A stretch of DNA of 64,000 bases from Ctenosaura bakeri (GCA_948474755.1 CAOLHI010002117.1:1-64000), one strand, 5' to 3'. Shown: positions 48,401 through 60,734, counted from the stretch's first letter. Notes: a model not told the origin generated them from the letters alone. Program-made: numbers and translations.

Positions 48401-50111
48401 TTTGTGTTCCTGTGCTAATCGTGGCAGGCACAGCCTTCAGTTTCAGCCCCACACTTTGGCTGCATTCTTATCTTTTCTAGAACAGCAAGGTCTCTCTGAA
48501 GGAGAGCACCCCATCCATATCCACAGAGTGCCACCTACGAGGTCCTGTCCTCAGGAGTTTACACTGAGCTTAGCTGACTTGGTATAAAAGCTGACTTGGT
48601 GTAAAGGCAGGAGGAAGCTGGGAGAGTTCAGTTTCTTTTCAGCTCTAGGCATGGGTGGATTCATTTATTTTGGCAATGGGTGCCCTTCTGACCCACTCTG
48701 AACATCCATCATGAACACACATGAATAAAAGAAGAAAGGATACTTTCGCTTACGTACCCAAGGGGTTCCAAAAATTACTATGGTTACTTTTATTATGGGC
48801 AGAAAAGGGAGTGTCCGTGGTAGTGGGAAAGAAGGGTCCTGTACAGTTGTGAATGGAAGGTGTTTACTAAACTACAATTGATTGTAACAGAGGGGAAAGA
48901 AAGGAGTGCTCTGTGAAGCAGTTTGCCCTCAGTGGCTCTCTTTGCCTTTTTTCCGCTGCCTTGGTCCAGATTAAGTTAATGGAGCTCCAGGAATTGGTGA
49001 TGCGCTTGGTTGGTGAGAGAAATGACTGGTACACAAAGTACATGGCGGTAGCACAGAACATGGAGCTGCAGCTTGGCCCTGGCAGCGAACCTGCCGAGGC
49101 AAGGGAGAGGCACTTGGAGCTGAATGCTACTGATGGTGAAGGTGAGCAGTGGTGACAGACAAAGGAGGGCAGGGGCTGCTATCAGTGTCTTACAGAAGCA
49201 ACTTTCCCCAACCTGGTGCTCAGTGGCCGTGCTAGACTTACAGGTAGGTATCCTGTTGATGACGTACACAAGTGCTAAAGGCCAACGCGTCTCTGCGTAT
49301 GCCGTTTTTAAATCATTGCAGAGGTTGCAGAACTTTTACTCTACATTCTGCAATACAGGATCTTGGCCATTGTTCTCATTGTTCCTAGCCCAGATGGCCA
49401 CTGAATAATGAGAGTCATAGCCCAACACACCAGGACGGCACAGAGTGGGAAAAGCTATACTCAAGGGCCAAGTTGCAGAGCTTGCCATGCAGTTCGCTGG
49501 GTGCCCTTAAACCAGTCACACTCTCCCAACCTGACCTATCCTGCCAAGTTGGTGTGAGAATAAAGTGAAGAAGAGAACAATGGAGGGACAGCAGATTATT
49601 AATGCAACAAATAAATTCCCCCTAAAAAGATGTACCTGTCTTGATCTCCAGTCTTTGTTTCAGTGCCTTGGTTTAGCTTTGGAACTAAAGAAGTAACGGC
49701 AAAGGGATGTCCTCCCTAATAAGAAACAGTAACAGTCTCCCGCATGCCTGGGTTGAGGGAGCAGTTTTTAGTCTGTGGCCTGTATGTGAGAGATCAGCAA
49801 GGATGCTTGAGCCCCAGCGTTCTTCTGTAGAAATGAAGTGTCATCTCCCATCTTCCCTTGCAGGACTGCGAGAAGTGAGTTTGACTGATGAGCCAGAACA
49901 GGACCCCTCAAGCGCTCCATCCCATCCCTCTCACGCTGATGGCAAAGCCCCCCAGCCTGCTCCTCAGGACCCCACGGCCAAACAGATCATGCAACTTCTC
50001 CGTGAAATTCAAAACCCTCGGGAGAGGCCTGGCTCGCTCTTGGAGAACCCCTGCATCCCCTTCTTCTACCGGGCTGACGAGAATGATGAAGTCAAGATTA
50101 TGGTGGTATAA
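20921..50111 (+). CDS. GOLGA2: GOLGA2 (golgin GM130), cis-Golgi tethering coiled-coil protein
   Basis: Complete, 28 coding exons, 1048 aa. Exons: 20921-20968, 25405-25527, 25953-26033, 28870-28998, 29857-29897, 29991-30054, 31444-31503, 32010-32090, 35817-35855, 36318-36380, 36580-36673, 37250-37356, 38769-38827, 39601-39742, 40884-40973, 41135-41242, 41412-41502, 42704-43050, 44320-44433, 45050-45274, 45963-46062, 46155-46243, 46994-47147, 47283-47350, 47511-47613, 48198-48304, 48970-49141, 49864-50111. All splice sites are GT-AG and the exon lengths sum to 3147 nt. GM130 tethers vesicles through p115 and binds GRASP65. Seen: basic N-terminus with the Cdk1-type site NSPG at Ser25; KKKRKGK basic cluster; long heptad-rich coiled coil; [45 protein letters not shown]; and C-terminal [20 protein letters not shown], the PDZ-binding tail. 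Confidence 0.97.
22043..22345 (-). repeat. CR1-like LINE 3' end
   Basis: 'tatggagttggaaaggacct', 'tttaggtggaatctcttttc' and 'gatgaaaacaaacctgttct' follow the reversed CR1 3' pattern in GOLGA2 intron 1. Confidence 0.75.
23896..24016 (-). repeat. Sauria-type SINE fragment
   Basis: Reverse orientation: 'ttgttgtgcttcacctcgct', 'cttatggtgaccctgagggt', 'gcccaaggtgacccagaggg'. Confidence 0.7.
24568..24768 (+). repeat. Sauria-type SINE, near full length
   Basis: Plus orientation from the tRNA-derived head ('gtgtagtgttttgaatgttg', 'cactcggccatggaaaccca') through 'tcacacactctcagccccca' to 'cttgaaggcacataacaaca'. Confidence 0.85.
25953..26033 (+). other. GOLGA2: GOLGA2 exon 3, symmetric 27-codon exon (possible cassette)
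   Basis: The exon encodes [20 protein letters not shown] followed by PSLDKRK. It is 81 nt long with phase 0 at both ends, so it can be skipped without a frame change. The main human GM130 isoform I recall lacks this segment, while related sequence is known from some golgin transcripts. Both splice sites are strong (pyrimidine tract plus AG, and AAG/GTGAGG). Confidence 0.8.
27340..27900. repeat. L2-like LINE remnant with (AC)n microsatellite
   Basis: An (AC)n run occupies about 27480-27508 in GOLGA2 intron 3. Flanking wording ('gtggcttaccacaaatagca', 'tggagaagcttttccataat') resembles LINE 3' regions found elsewhere in the window. The family is tentative. Confidence 0.4.
30880..31205 (+). repeat. 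L2-like LINE 3' tail in GOLGA2 intron 6
   Basis: 'tgtggaactccctcccatgg', 'tttatttaggcaggcctttg', repeated 'tgttttaa' words and an end 'aggcaggatatagataagat' followed by A/T-rich tail. The architecture matches L2-type LINE ends of lizards. Confidence 0.55.
32091..35816 (+). other. GOLGA2 intron 8
   Basis: A 3.7 kb intron with no recognised exon. It contains a 'ttctgggaattgtagtccaa' repeat fragment at 32930-33020 and an L2/L3-like LINE remnant at about 34230-34720. Confidence 0.5.
42564..42590 (+). repeat. (GT)n microsatellite
   Basis: An alternating GT run lies just before GOLGA2 exon 18, in the end of intron 17. Confidence 0.85.
42704..43050 (+). other. GOLGA2: GOLGA2 large coiled-coil exon 18, unusually GC rich
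   Basis: At 347 nt this is the longest exon of the gene (residues about 474-589). It begins with a proline-rich break ([14 protein letters not shown]) and continues as an uninterrupted heptad coil rich in Glu, Gln, Leu and Arg, ending [16 protein letters not shown]. Its third codon positions are mostly G or C, unlike the neighbouring exons, which use more A/T. An in-frame ATG lies upstream of the acceptor, but the tag acceptor at 42701-42703 fits the phase and homology. Confidence 0.9.
47830..47890 (+). repeat. Sauria-type SINE 3' tail
   Basis: Only the end remains: 'tagggtcaccattaagtcag', 'aagtgacttgacagcacaca' and acaacaacag. It lies in GOLGA2 intron 25. Confidence 0.75.
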
Positions 50112-51845
50112 CTTGACACAGAGCTAGCTGAGGACCCAAAGTGCCCTGCATTCTCTGTCCCGTCTGCCACAGCAAAGGCTAGCCATGGTCGAGCAGAGCA
50201 GAAGGCAAGGGCTGGGCAATTCTGTGCTAGTCCTTTCCTTTTGCTATTCTGAATAGATCATGTAGGCCGTAGAGAGCAACTCAGGAGAAGGCTCGGTCCT
50301 CCTGGCTTGTTTGTGACCGTCAGTCAGTTTCGCATCCGATGACTTTGTTTCCTTTTTCAGTCGCCATTTGCCCCTCGTTTTTTCCCACTGATTTATTGCA
50401 GGACTGATGGTTTGGATTCTCTCTGTTTCACCCGGATCTCAGCCCTTCTGCTTTACAGCATTGCCAGCCTCATAACCAGTTCTTACCAGCCTTTATCTCT
50501 AGCCCTCTCCAGAATAGAGGCGTTCTGTCACTCAAGAAGCACTGTAAAAACATTTTTGTCTGACAAAATGCAAAGGGCAACATTGGAGAGTTGTTTTTCC
50601 AGTTACCCTTGGTGGCTGGGTTTCTGACTATTTGGTGAAGATAACTCGAGGAGATAACAATATGACTGCACTTTGGAAGGCAAGATAATAGGCATCCGTG
50701 TTTGAGATTTTATTTATTTTTAAAGATGGGGAAGACAGTAAAAAGAAAGAATATCAGATCACTGGAAAAATGAACCTGCTTTGTGTTGATTTCTGGAATT
50801 CCAGCTGCATGTAACTGCATCTTCTTTCCCCCTGGTTGAGTGGGGGTGATTTTGACAGAGCCTGGGGGATCGAGGAGTATTTCTCCCCACCCAGTTGAAC
50901 GCCAGCACAAAACAGGGCGGAAAAGTTCTGTGCAGGGTATGTATTCTGTTGACAGTTTAGTGGGGGAATAAAGCATTAAGAATGTGTGCAGAAGGGATAG
51001 ACTTGAAGCATGTGCTCCATCCATAGTCAGATCTTAAGCGACCAGGTATGAGAGACATTTGCACATAGGCAGTGCAGGTTGTTGGCTGGTGATATGACTG
51101 CCACCCACGCTCCTCTGTGGAGAGAAAGGACCACCAGTGCTCTGAACAGAGGGGGTGCTGAACTATATTTCCCTATTGGGTATTCTGCCAGTCACTTATG
51201 TCATTGGTTATTCCATTTCTGTTGGAGCATTATGTTCTGGTAGAACTTGCTAGAAGCAATCCAGCCAAAGACAAAAGCACACAGGGAAATTTTATATAAA
51301 ACAGCTTTCTCCCCATCCCTGCCCAGTTCACCAGTTGTGGGGCATAACTGTAGACTAAATCACTGCACTCTTCTATATTCTAGAGATCTAGAAGGCAATC
51401 TTGAATGCAGAATGCAGACGACATCCAAGAAATTGGCACAGCGAATGGTTATGATTCAGTGTTAATTCCCTTGGTGTGCTGTGTCAGGGCACTAGCAAAA
51501 CAGGCTTATGATGTCCTGTTTGCACAAGTGTACATAGTGTGTATGTGTAACATTTTGTACATACCTTAAATAAAGAAGAGAGGAATCCTTTAGCAGCATT
51601 TCTGGCTGCTGGGAGGCTATTCATAACCTTGTATTATAAAGTAAAATTATCTAACGTCATTGGAGGGGCAGGGGAAGGAATGTGATTTAATATAGAACTG
51701 TTGAATATTTATTGGGTGTCCGGTTTTCAAGGAATGTGAAAGGAAAACCTTATTAGAAAAATCTTGCATTCTATGGCAGAGATGATTTAATTCCTGTTAC
51801 AAATTTGTTCTTTCCAAATAAACCTGTTCCACCTATAGCAAACTC
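50112..51845 (+). other. GOLGA2 3' UTR with two poly(A) signals
   Basis: Non-coding sequence follows the stop. Canonical AATAAA occurs at 51569-51574 and at 51817-51822, each followed within about 30 bp by T/GT-rich DNA. Two alternative ends, about 1.48 and 1.73 kb after the stop, are inferred. Confidence 0.65.
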
Positions 51846-53590
51846 TGCATGTTGTTTTCTTATGTCCTGGAAGAGACAAAACTTCCCTGGCTTAAAGGAG
51901 GTAGTCAGGTTGCATGAACTGCGCACAAAGCAGAGTTTGGTTACTGCTCCCTTAAAGGGTCATCCTTCTGGACTGAACTGTGTTATCTTCTGGATGTGGG
52001 AGGAGGGGGGATGCCTGATTATTGAGGTTGCCCATTTCCATCTGCTGATGTATCTCTGTGCTTTTTCAAGCACTCAGACTCACAAAAGGGAAGGCCAAAT
52101 TCAGTTTTACAAAATTTGTTGGGAGCCACATTCCAAAGGCAAAGGGGTGGGCCCAAAACTACCTGTATAAATTATCTTAAAGCTCTTACTTCCAGTAATT
52201 AAGCATTAGAAGGATTCCAAGTTCCAGAATCAGGAAAAAAAAACCCATTAAAAAACTGTAAGAGTACTCAGCAATAAAGTCAGAGGAAAAGAGATGTGGT
52301 CATCTAGGAACCTCAAGGGCAGAATGAGGGTCAGGTCCTGGGGTAGACCCATTCTGCTATCACTCTTCTCATACTTTTCAGTTGTAGGTAGGGAACTGGC
52401 ATAATGAACTTTTCAACTCAGGGTACTTCAGCCTTCTGAGTCTTTCACGGAGTCATCTTCTACCACCACTATCATGTGCTAGCATCTGCTTTCTTGAAAG
52501 ATGTTTTCCTCCTGAATTACCTGTGCCTGTTCCAATCTGTTAATCCTGTTTTGATTTTTGCTGTGTTGGTTGCTGTTCCAGCACCCCAAAACTTAAAATG
52601 AAATCTCATTCACATACATTATTCATTGTACTGAGAGGAGACGAAGCCTTATTCTTGCACTTAATTGTAGTTCTTCTAATGGCTGTATCTGAAAATTGAA
52701 TGTTCCATGAAATTGTTGTTCTTCACGTTGGCTGACATTCTGTTAATATGTGAGGTAAATTATTTGCCATAGCACAACAGATGTATTCTGCTGACGGTGG
52801 TGGAAGTTGAGTTGTGCATACAGCATATTGCAGATTAGCATTTCAGGACAGCACCCAGTCACTGACGTGTTACACAATGTGGCTGTTCTGCATGGGAGTT
52901 GCATCGTGTATGTCTGCATGCAGATATTTGCACTATGCTGTGAGAATGTTCAATTGCAGCCATCATAAGTTAATTCAGGAGAGCTACCTATAATCTCGCT
53001 TTAACTTCCTCATCTGTTTTACACAATCAGCGTTTGACTCAAGCATGTCATTTGATGCTGACTTTTGACATAACAGGTTTTCCAGATTGGATGCTTCTTG
53101 CTATGTTTCAGAGGCAAGTTGAAACAAGTCTTTTTTCAAATCCCTTTATTGTGAAATAGCTTCTTTATGTGTGTGGCTGGCTGCTCCACAGTAAGCAACA
53201 ACTTAAGACCATGTCACAGGACTGGTTCGGTGCTGATCTCCATTATATGCTGGCCACCAAGGTAATTTCTTTCCAGGAAAACAGCTCAAGAGAAAAAAGG
53301 TTGGTGCAGTCCACCAGGACTGAAGGAGGGAACCTTTCATTTAGAACCTTTACTAAAAAGACCCCTCTGAGTTTATGTCGTTTCAGTAAATGTCAATGTC
53401 TCTCTTTTAAAGGCCGCACAGAATATATGCTAAAAGCAGAATTGTAACTGATTATTCCTGATAGTGCTACTTGATATCAGCTTAAATGCTGGGACTGTTC
53501 AAGATGTGTGCAGTTCCCAAAATATCTTGGCACAAACACATTGACAGCATTAATATAAGAGCCTGAAAGCACTGAGAGAGAATTTTATTC
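51846..53590. other. GOLGA2-DNM1 convergent intergenic gap
   Basis: I recognise no gene, RNA gene or clear repeat in this 1.7 kb AT-leaning stretch between two convergent 3' ends. It could hold the extended 3' UTR of either gene. Confidence 0.45.
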
Positions 53591-54166
53591 TAGGCATGGA
53601 GTCTCCATTATACAGAAATAGTAAGTTTTATTTCAGCCAGTAAACAAGAGTTGACAGATCACAGACGGCATGACAGGTACTACTAGCACTGCGAAAATTC
53701 ACCCACAATTTGAGGGCAACGGAATAACCCAACGGTGTACAGCAGAGAATTGATCATCTCAGGCTTGCTGCTCAGGTTGGGCTAGATTTTGCTGGGTGCA
53801 CGTGTGTACAATATATATAATCTTCCTACTCAAGTATTTGCTAAAATCAACATTGGAAGCATTTAAAGGCTTAAAACGTCTGGACACCATATAGATTTTG
53901 TTCTTTATATATATAGATATTTATATATATATTTATATAACAGTAAAGATATGTTTCTCATTACTACAATATAACTTGTTTTTAAAGTTCCTTTAAAGCA
54001 ACTGGGAGGAAGAAAAACCAGTTTCACTAGTCACGTCTGATATGTGCAAGCCACAAGCTACGACAGAACAAAGCTGTGTTGGTTTTTTTTAAAGATGTGC
54101 GTTGAACCATTCCGGGACAGAACAGCTAAGAGGCAGATAAAAGATGGATCTCAAGAGGGAGCAGGG
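53591..54166 (-). other. DNM1 3' UTR
   Basis: This is downstream (on the minus strand) of the dynamin-1 stop at 54169-54167. AATAAA reads on the minus strand at 53632-53627 and 53589-53584. A strongly AT-rich tract of alternating TA lies at about 53905-53945. The 3' end is inferred near 53590. Confidence 0.55.
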
Positions 54167-54227
54167 TTACATGTCAAAGGGTGGCTTTGGACTCTCCGGA
54201 CGAGAGGGGCTAGCTTTGCCAGGGCGG
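54167..54227 (-). CDS. DNM1: DNM1 terminal exon, long-tail ('a' type) C-terminus
   Basis: The exon starts with one base that completes a split Ser codon and reads RPGKASPSRPESPKPPFDM then TAA. Human dynamin-1 long isoform ends RSGQASPSRPESPRPPFDL, so identity is clear. It forms the end of the proline/arginine-rich domain that docks SH3 proteins such as syndapin and endophilin at nerve terminals. The acceptor is AAATTCCAG, and phase 2 matches the two other alternative tails in this window. The upstream proline-rich exon lies beyond the right edge. Confidence 0.9.
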
Positions 54228-55580
54228 CTGGAATTTAAAGAAAGAGAGACAAGAAGACACACACAGAAATAAAATTGAGTCAAAGGCAGAGAGAGGGAGT
54301 GGGAAGGGGACAAAAAAAAGGTAAAACAATAGTTAAAATATGGAAAAAAAACAGACATCAGAATCTGGTGTCAAGAGGATCTTCAACAGAAACCAAAAGC
54401 AACAGCACCAGGATAAAAGAAGCGGTAAGTGGGGATGACTTGAAGACTTACAAGGCAAGTGGCTAAACTCGACTTTCAGAGGGACGGGATGACGGACGGC
54501 TCTCTTTTTCTTTAAATGCTTTTGTATTTACCCCTCAGCGTATAGGTAAAGAAGAGCATGAATCAAGACTTGTGGTGAGACAAACATTTTTCCCCACATT
54601 ACAAACAGGTACCAACTGCATGCAAAAGTAGTAAAGGTTATTTAGAATCACCAGGATACTCAAAAGACAACAAACGAGTACTGTGAGATTTTTCTTATAG
54701 CTGCTGGGTTTGTCTGAAGCAAAGGTAGTTGCATTAAAACATTTACACAGCAAACTCTCCTGCAAATACAAGCTTGTCCATTTTCGTGGAGAGAAAAGTA
54801 TATTAGCCCCTGTCTGGGTTTGTAGAAAGTCAGTTGTAAGTGGTAACACAAGCTAGCTGCTTCAAAAAGCCAGCATCTCACCCCAAAGAAGAGAGGGTAG
54901 CCCGCTGTGTTGATTCCTTCCACTCAGGAGAATTACAGCCTTCTTGGTCTGGAAGACCTTATTGTTTCATAACACCTCCCCAACTGCTTTATTGCCCCTT
55001 GCTTGAGAGAGGAGCAGATGTCACACTTCCTCAAAGTTTGCACTTTAGAGCAAATCCACATACCAGACGTCATTGAGAACATTAAAAAACATTTTTCTTA
55101 ACACCCTTGTTTTGGAATTGTAAACACCAAAAAACATGTGTTTCATCTTAACTATGGTAGGGAAAAAAGTCACTACATAGCTACTGATTAGCACTAGAGG
55201 CTACAGCTAACCAATGCAGGCGAGACACCGTGCGCAAGGCCAGACCAGGCAGGTGGAGGCAGCCGCCACATTGGTGTCCAGCAACGCTCCTGCAACACTG
55301 TGCTCCAAAGAGCTCCAAAGTCCTTCGAGTCCCCCATGCCACTGAACTAGGACTACTCTAGGCTCACAAAGCAATACAGGACGCACAAGAGAAGACGAAA
55401 GAAGAGCTCACTCACTAACGAGCATTTTTAACAACATGTGGGGAGGAACGGAGGAGGGAAGTGGATGTGCCTGTGAGAGAAGCAGAAGAGTGAGGTGGGG
55501 GGGTACAGGATTGGGTTGCTGGGACGGGGCGGGAAGCCCTTGGGCACGGCACTTGTCGCCAGCTGTCTCTAGGCCTCGGG
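54228..55580 (-). other. DNM1 final intron / alternative 3' UTR
   Basis: This stretch separates two alternative terminal exons. On the minus strand it holds a candidate AATAAA at 54993-54988, about 590 nt after the stop of the exon at 55653-55581, so that exon may end its own transcript here. No coding sequence is recognised. Confidence 0.45.
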
Positions 55581-55653
55581 TTATAAGTCTAAGAGGGACG
55601 GTTCAGCTGGTCGGATTATGGTGGGTCGAGTAGGTGAAGCAGGGCCCTTCCGG
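55581..55653 (-). CDS. DNM1: DNM1 alternative terminal exon, DNM2-like tail
   Basis: After one base completing a split codon, the exon reads RKGP then ASPTRPTIIRPAEPSLLDL and TAA. The run PTIIRPAEPSLLD is the C-terminus known from dynamin-2 and from a less common dynamin-1 isoform. The acceptor (CCACAG) gives phase 2, the same as the other two tails, so it is a mutually exclusive ending. No obvious donor follows the stop, which favours a terminal exon with its own poly(A) site. Confidence 0.85.
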
Positions 55654-58600
55654 CTGTGGGAGCAGAGAGAAAGAGAGAGAAGACGGAGGGGAGGGGGAGA
55701 CAAGGAGAGAACACACACACTGAGGTTAGCATGGTGGCCAGTCACAATCAAGCATGCTTCTCCACCTCATCCCAGCCAGTACCTTTACGTTCTTTTAGGC
55801 CCCAGGGAGCAACATAAGAGGCTGTTTGTTCATCAATATTTGATTCATAGGGTTTTATCAAAAAGCCCCAACAAGCTGCATGGATTTACTAAGGAAAGCA
55901 CTCCTGGTTCTCATTGGTAGATTTCCAGAAACCGAGGCCAGTCATCAGAAAGGAGGTTCTGGTACCCAGGCTGAGTGTTGAGAAGCATGGAGCACAACAA
56001 TGGTGATGCTACTGTAATCAAGCGACTGAGGAGCGTATGTCACACAGAATGAGTGGCGTCCTCTGGGAGGTGCTGTTTCAGAAGCTGCCGGCTAGCCTGG
56101 ACTCACAAGCACAGCCCACTCTTAAGGTGTAAAAGTGGGTGGGCAGCTGTGCCTTTTTGATCTTGAAAGCTAGTTGAACCCAGCCTTTTCTTTAGATGCC
56201 TGGAACACACATTTATACAGTAAGTCAAAGGCCACCCATTAAGTTGCCCCAGTTGTGATGGAAGGGCTACTTCACAACTGGCAGAGGGAACAGTCTGTCT
56301 GAGCTGCACTGTATTCAGGATTAATTTCTGTCCGCTTGTTTCAGTTCAAGCACTTTGTATGTTGCCTAACTTCCACTGACTACCGGATAGATTTTTGTTC
56401 TGTTTTACTGCTGCTAGCGCTATCAGATAAATTGTTTACTTGTCTTATAGATAATTTTATGTTGATACCTGTATCAAATTTTTTGTAAAGCTTTTAAGCT
56501 GTATTCTTTAAGATATGTTGTTAGCTGCCTCGAGCTCCACTGTTGGGAGGAAGGGGGATATAAATATAAAAAGTCATCATAATCATCATCTGCTGGTCAG
56601 TGCTTCTTTTAAAATTTTTTGCTACATTCCCGTTAACTTTAGTCTAATTTTTTAATTGTGTAAATTGCCCTAGCAATATTTACAGTTGAGGATAGTATAG
56701 CAAACTTTAAAACAGATAAATACTTTAAAGCAGATAAATATATTGGTACGTCCATTCTAGTCATCCCAAACCTCCTGGAGATAGGTCACTTCCCATTTCC
56801 GATATTTTTTTAAAGTCTTCCCTGTGCCACGGGAGGCCCCAGAGATCTATGGGTAAATCTAGCCTACTGCTGCTGTGTAGGGATATCATGCAGCAAAAAT
56901 TGCTGGGTCACGTTTAAGTAGCTGTGGGTTTGAGCAGAAGCTCTGACAAAGTCCTTGCCTTAGGGTGAGACTTTATGGAAAATTTTGCTTTGAGCTGCTG
57001 TTTCCTATCACCTAAAGCTACAGTTCTTGTCATTTTTTAAAAGGTCTAAGCAGAACAAAGTGCCAAAAAGCCTGGCACGGGTCATGACTGTGATAAGCCA
57101 CAGCATCCCTGCACATAGACACAATAGCTATTTACACGTTTGGAGGATTGTTTAACATCATGACCTACAAAGAGGAATGCCCAATTCCACCATGAAAGCT
57201 CTGGAGGAAATTGGGTGGGTGTGAAGTGATTGCCAACAGAGTAAACAATCACAGGCTTTCTCAACCTTACCACTTGCACTCCCCCAAAAAGAGTCTCCTT
57301 CTGCCACCTACTTTCTAGGAAGTGTGCAAGTCTTAGGGAAATAGAGTTTATTTGCCCTGCAGGCAGGTTCTTGAGAGACTCCAGCCCCACAGCTTATATG
57401 CATTTAGCTTTGCAAACCCAGTGACTTGAAAACCAGAAATTCTGGCCTTCTCCAGGTGACTAAAAAAACTGCAAAAAGTTTGTTACCAATTTCCAAGGGG
57501 CCTCCTTGTAATCCAGGCTTTAGGCAGGCAGAGATTCCTAGCAGCAAGTCCCAGAAGGAAGCTGGCAACAGCCAAGCCTTCTCAGACAGACCAGTTCTTG
57601 TCACCATGCAACCTCAAGGAAGCTGGATGGCCACGTCTGTGTCATTCACTGAGGAGGGCTGGCCAGAAGCAGGAAAGAGATGGCGCTCCAGAAGCAACAT
57701 GGTCACCGTCAACTGCTTGATACCAATGGATCATGATCTTACAGCCCCCAGAGCTGCGACATGCCGCCTCTATGGCACACACACTTAAAAGGCAGTAACA
57801 AGTTTGCTGGGGTGATACAGAGACATGTTGAGGACTAGCATCTCCATTTGATTACCCCTGGCCTCCTCCCATTCTGTCCTTCTGCAAATTCATGCCATTG
57901 ACCTTAATGAACCTAGTTCACGGCTCTGGACCCTACCAAAACAGGTCGCAATTCTCAAAAGAAACAGGTCTGTACCACTCAAAACGAGAGCTGTTTTGCT
58001 TTGTTTGTTTGCAATATTTCCCATTCATGTACAAAGACAAATATGTACGACAAGCTTTGCTATGTTTCAGATCCGCAGCTTGCTCCTGTCTCCTGCCTTG
58101 CTCCTTTCAATATCACCCTGATTCTGTCAGAGAAGGAGGCCACTCTGGTTTGGCCTAGGTGATGCCTGGCAAATGCCAGTCTGCTGCACAAACATGGCAT
58201 CTGCTGTTGGCAGAAGATTGTAGCATTTTGAAAACCACACAAGAAAAGCACGCACACAGGCATGGTGTATCTAATCCTCAAAGAACATAAAAATGTCCTT
58301 CCTTTTGTTTAATTCTTCTTGCACGGAAAAGGGGAGGGCTGAATTACCCAAACCTAAATATCCTTAATCTATATTATTTATCCTCAGCTTAGGACCGGTT
58401 TTTCTTTAGCAGCAAAAATGATTATTCACATTTGGGTTTATCTGCACATACAGAAGCTAGAATACTGTTAAGTTAGTGGCTCTCAAATGTCAGTCCTCCA
58501 AATCCCCAAATTTCCTGACTATTGGCTATACTGGCTGGGACTTCTGGACTTGAAGTCCAAAACATCTGGAGCACCAAAGACTGAGAAGCACTGCTATAAG

Positions 58601-60734
58601 TTACGCTTGCGTATGTAGTTTGGGTGGCAAGGAGTTATCCAGAACCTCTTAATGCAACACTCCTTGTCCCAGGTGTTAAAGAGTGGATGCAGTGCTCCTC
58701 CGTGTAGCCTCATCTCTCAGCCACTGAGCTGATGTGGGGATGCTATAAGCTGCCTTTATGCAACCAGGGAAGAACCCACATGGACATGGGAATATTTTCA
58801 CCATGGAAGGTGGGAGATTTTGGCCCTGGAGAGGTTTTTTTCTAAAACAAGAGAACAGGAAATGACTTCTAGTCACTTTCTGTTGCTAAGGAAGGCCTCT
58901 CTTAAGCTTAAAATGGCTCTTCTTGCCCCCTGAAAATGCTCCCCACATCTACCAGAGGGCATTTAGAGACAAAATGTTGATATTTTCTATGGGGAGGAGT
59001 GGCTCCACAAGATCTCCTGAGTAGCTAATGCACTCCCCAACCTCTCGCTGGTGTCCAAACCTGCCCTACAGGATCTTTTTTTTGCTTAACTGGAATCCAA
59101 AACCAGAACAGTGCTTTTCCAGGAGCACTGGGCTATCTAGGCTTCTTCCAACAAATACGCCATTGCAAAGTTCAGGGAGAGAAAAATGGAGACAGAGAAA
59201 AAGAGAGAGAGAGAGAGAGGCAGAGAATGCAAGGCAAAGCAGGGCAGGCTCTTTTGGAGGAAGAGGAAATTGGGCAGAAGGCAGATGAAAATTTCACAAC
59301 AGCACGTCCAAGTAGAAGCCTCAAGAAAGGCAGTTTGTCTCTTTTGGGTGTTTCCACATTTTCTGGTTCCTTGTGGGTCAAGACAAACAAACTCACTGCT
59401 GCATTCTCAAGACACAGAAGGAAAGTCAGTGTGCTATAGGGATAAGATACGGTTGATGTTTGGCTTACTGGGTCAGTCAGTGTCATCCAGCTCAGCACTT
59501 CAGGTTGCAGATGTCAGAGGTTGTTAAGAGTAGTTGGTGGACCTTTAAAAAAGGTGATTAGACCTCACTTCTAACTCTTCCCACTGTTTGATTCCACAAG
59601 GAGGACTTGCTCTTCCCTTCTATCTATGAAGAATTTTTTATTTGTCCAGTGCTGGACACCACCCAAGCGACTGCACACCACTAGAAGTGGAGGCTGCTAG
59701 TGTATTCCAACAACAATGGGACAATGGCATTTGATATACCACAGGTATCTAACCCACGAGGGAGCATTCCCATGCAAGGCCAACTGACACAAGGGGAACA
59801 GACTAGTTTAGGAGAAAACCAAAGCCCCTACACACAAGCCACAGTTTCTCTTGCCACCAAACAACTAAGATCTGAAAGGCACAGAGAGAGAGCAATGCTA
59901 GGAATGCTACCCTAGGAGCCTAAATCTAGGCAAATGTAGGAAGGCAACATTTTAAATGCAGCCAAAAGAGTGGGACAAAGGAGGATTAACTGGGACTGGT
60001 CCTACCAAATCCTGAGAGCTGGAAGGTATGTGATCCACAGAAGAAACCAAAGCCTTTTGGGATGGCCCAAAGAGTTTCAGACAGCATGGCTGGGAAGGGC
60101 CCATCCCTGTCAGAGGTCCTTTAAGAGCCACTATGGGTCAGTGAAAACTACCCAGGGTTGGATGGATCAGTGCTATAAAGCAACTTTCTAAGACTGTAGA
60201 AGCAGGCTGAGGAAAGGGGAGAGGGGACTTCAATAAAGCCTAACTTCTGGGCAGTGATGCTCTTAACAGACTTTGGAAAAGTGACTTAAGACTACATCTC
60301 CCACTGGCCATATGGTTGGGGGATTCTTTCCTGTCCAGAAAGTAATTTTCCAAGGTCCAGTCCTTGACATACATTATTTCTTCCTCTTTTTCTTTCTTTC
60401 TTTCTCTTCCACTTCGCAAACAACCAATTTAAAAGGCTCTAATTTTTAAAAAATCCAAATGTTTTCCTCCAAAACAAAGTACTAACACTACTAATAATTT
60501 GAATTCTTGACAGCCAAAGATCCACCCCATTTTGATGACAGGAATCTGTGGGGCCTGGTTGTAAAGAGAAGGATATCTAAGTGGATGTAAGAACTGATAG
60601 GAGAGGCAAGTGGCAGACTGGGGGTGGGGATGAAGGAGGGTGGGAAGAGGCAGCAGTGGTGGGAGTAAGACTAACACCGGTTCATGCATTACTGGAGGCT
60701 GGAGGACAGGGATGGGTGTGAGTGAAGAACGTAC
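55654..60734 (-). other. DNM1 intron between alternative tails
   Basis: No coding exon is recognised. The stretch includes an L2-like LINE 3' tail at about 56400-56575 ending in a TCATAA-type simple repeat, a dispersed-repeat fragment at 58500-58600, a palindrome-bearing repeat at 58780-59010, a GA tract near 59199-59220, and an element at 59940-60030 related to 19130-19260. Confidence 0.5.
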
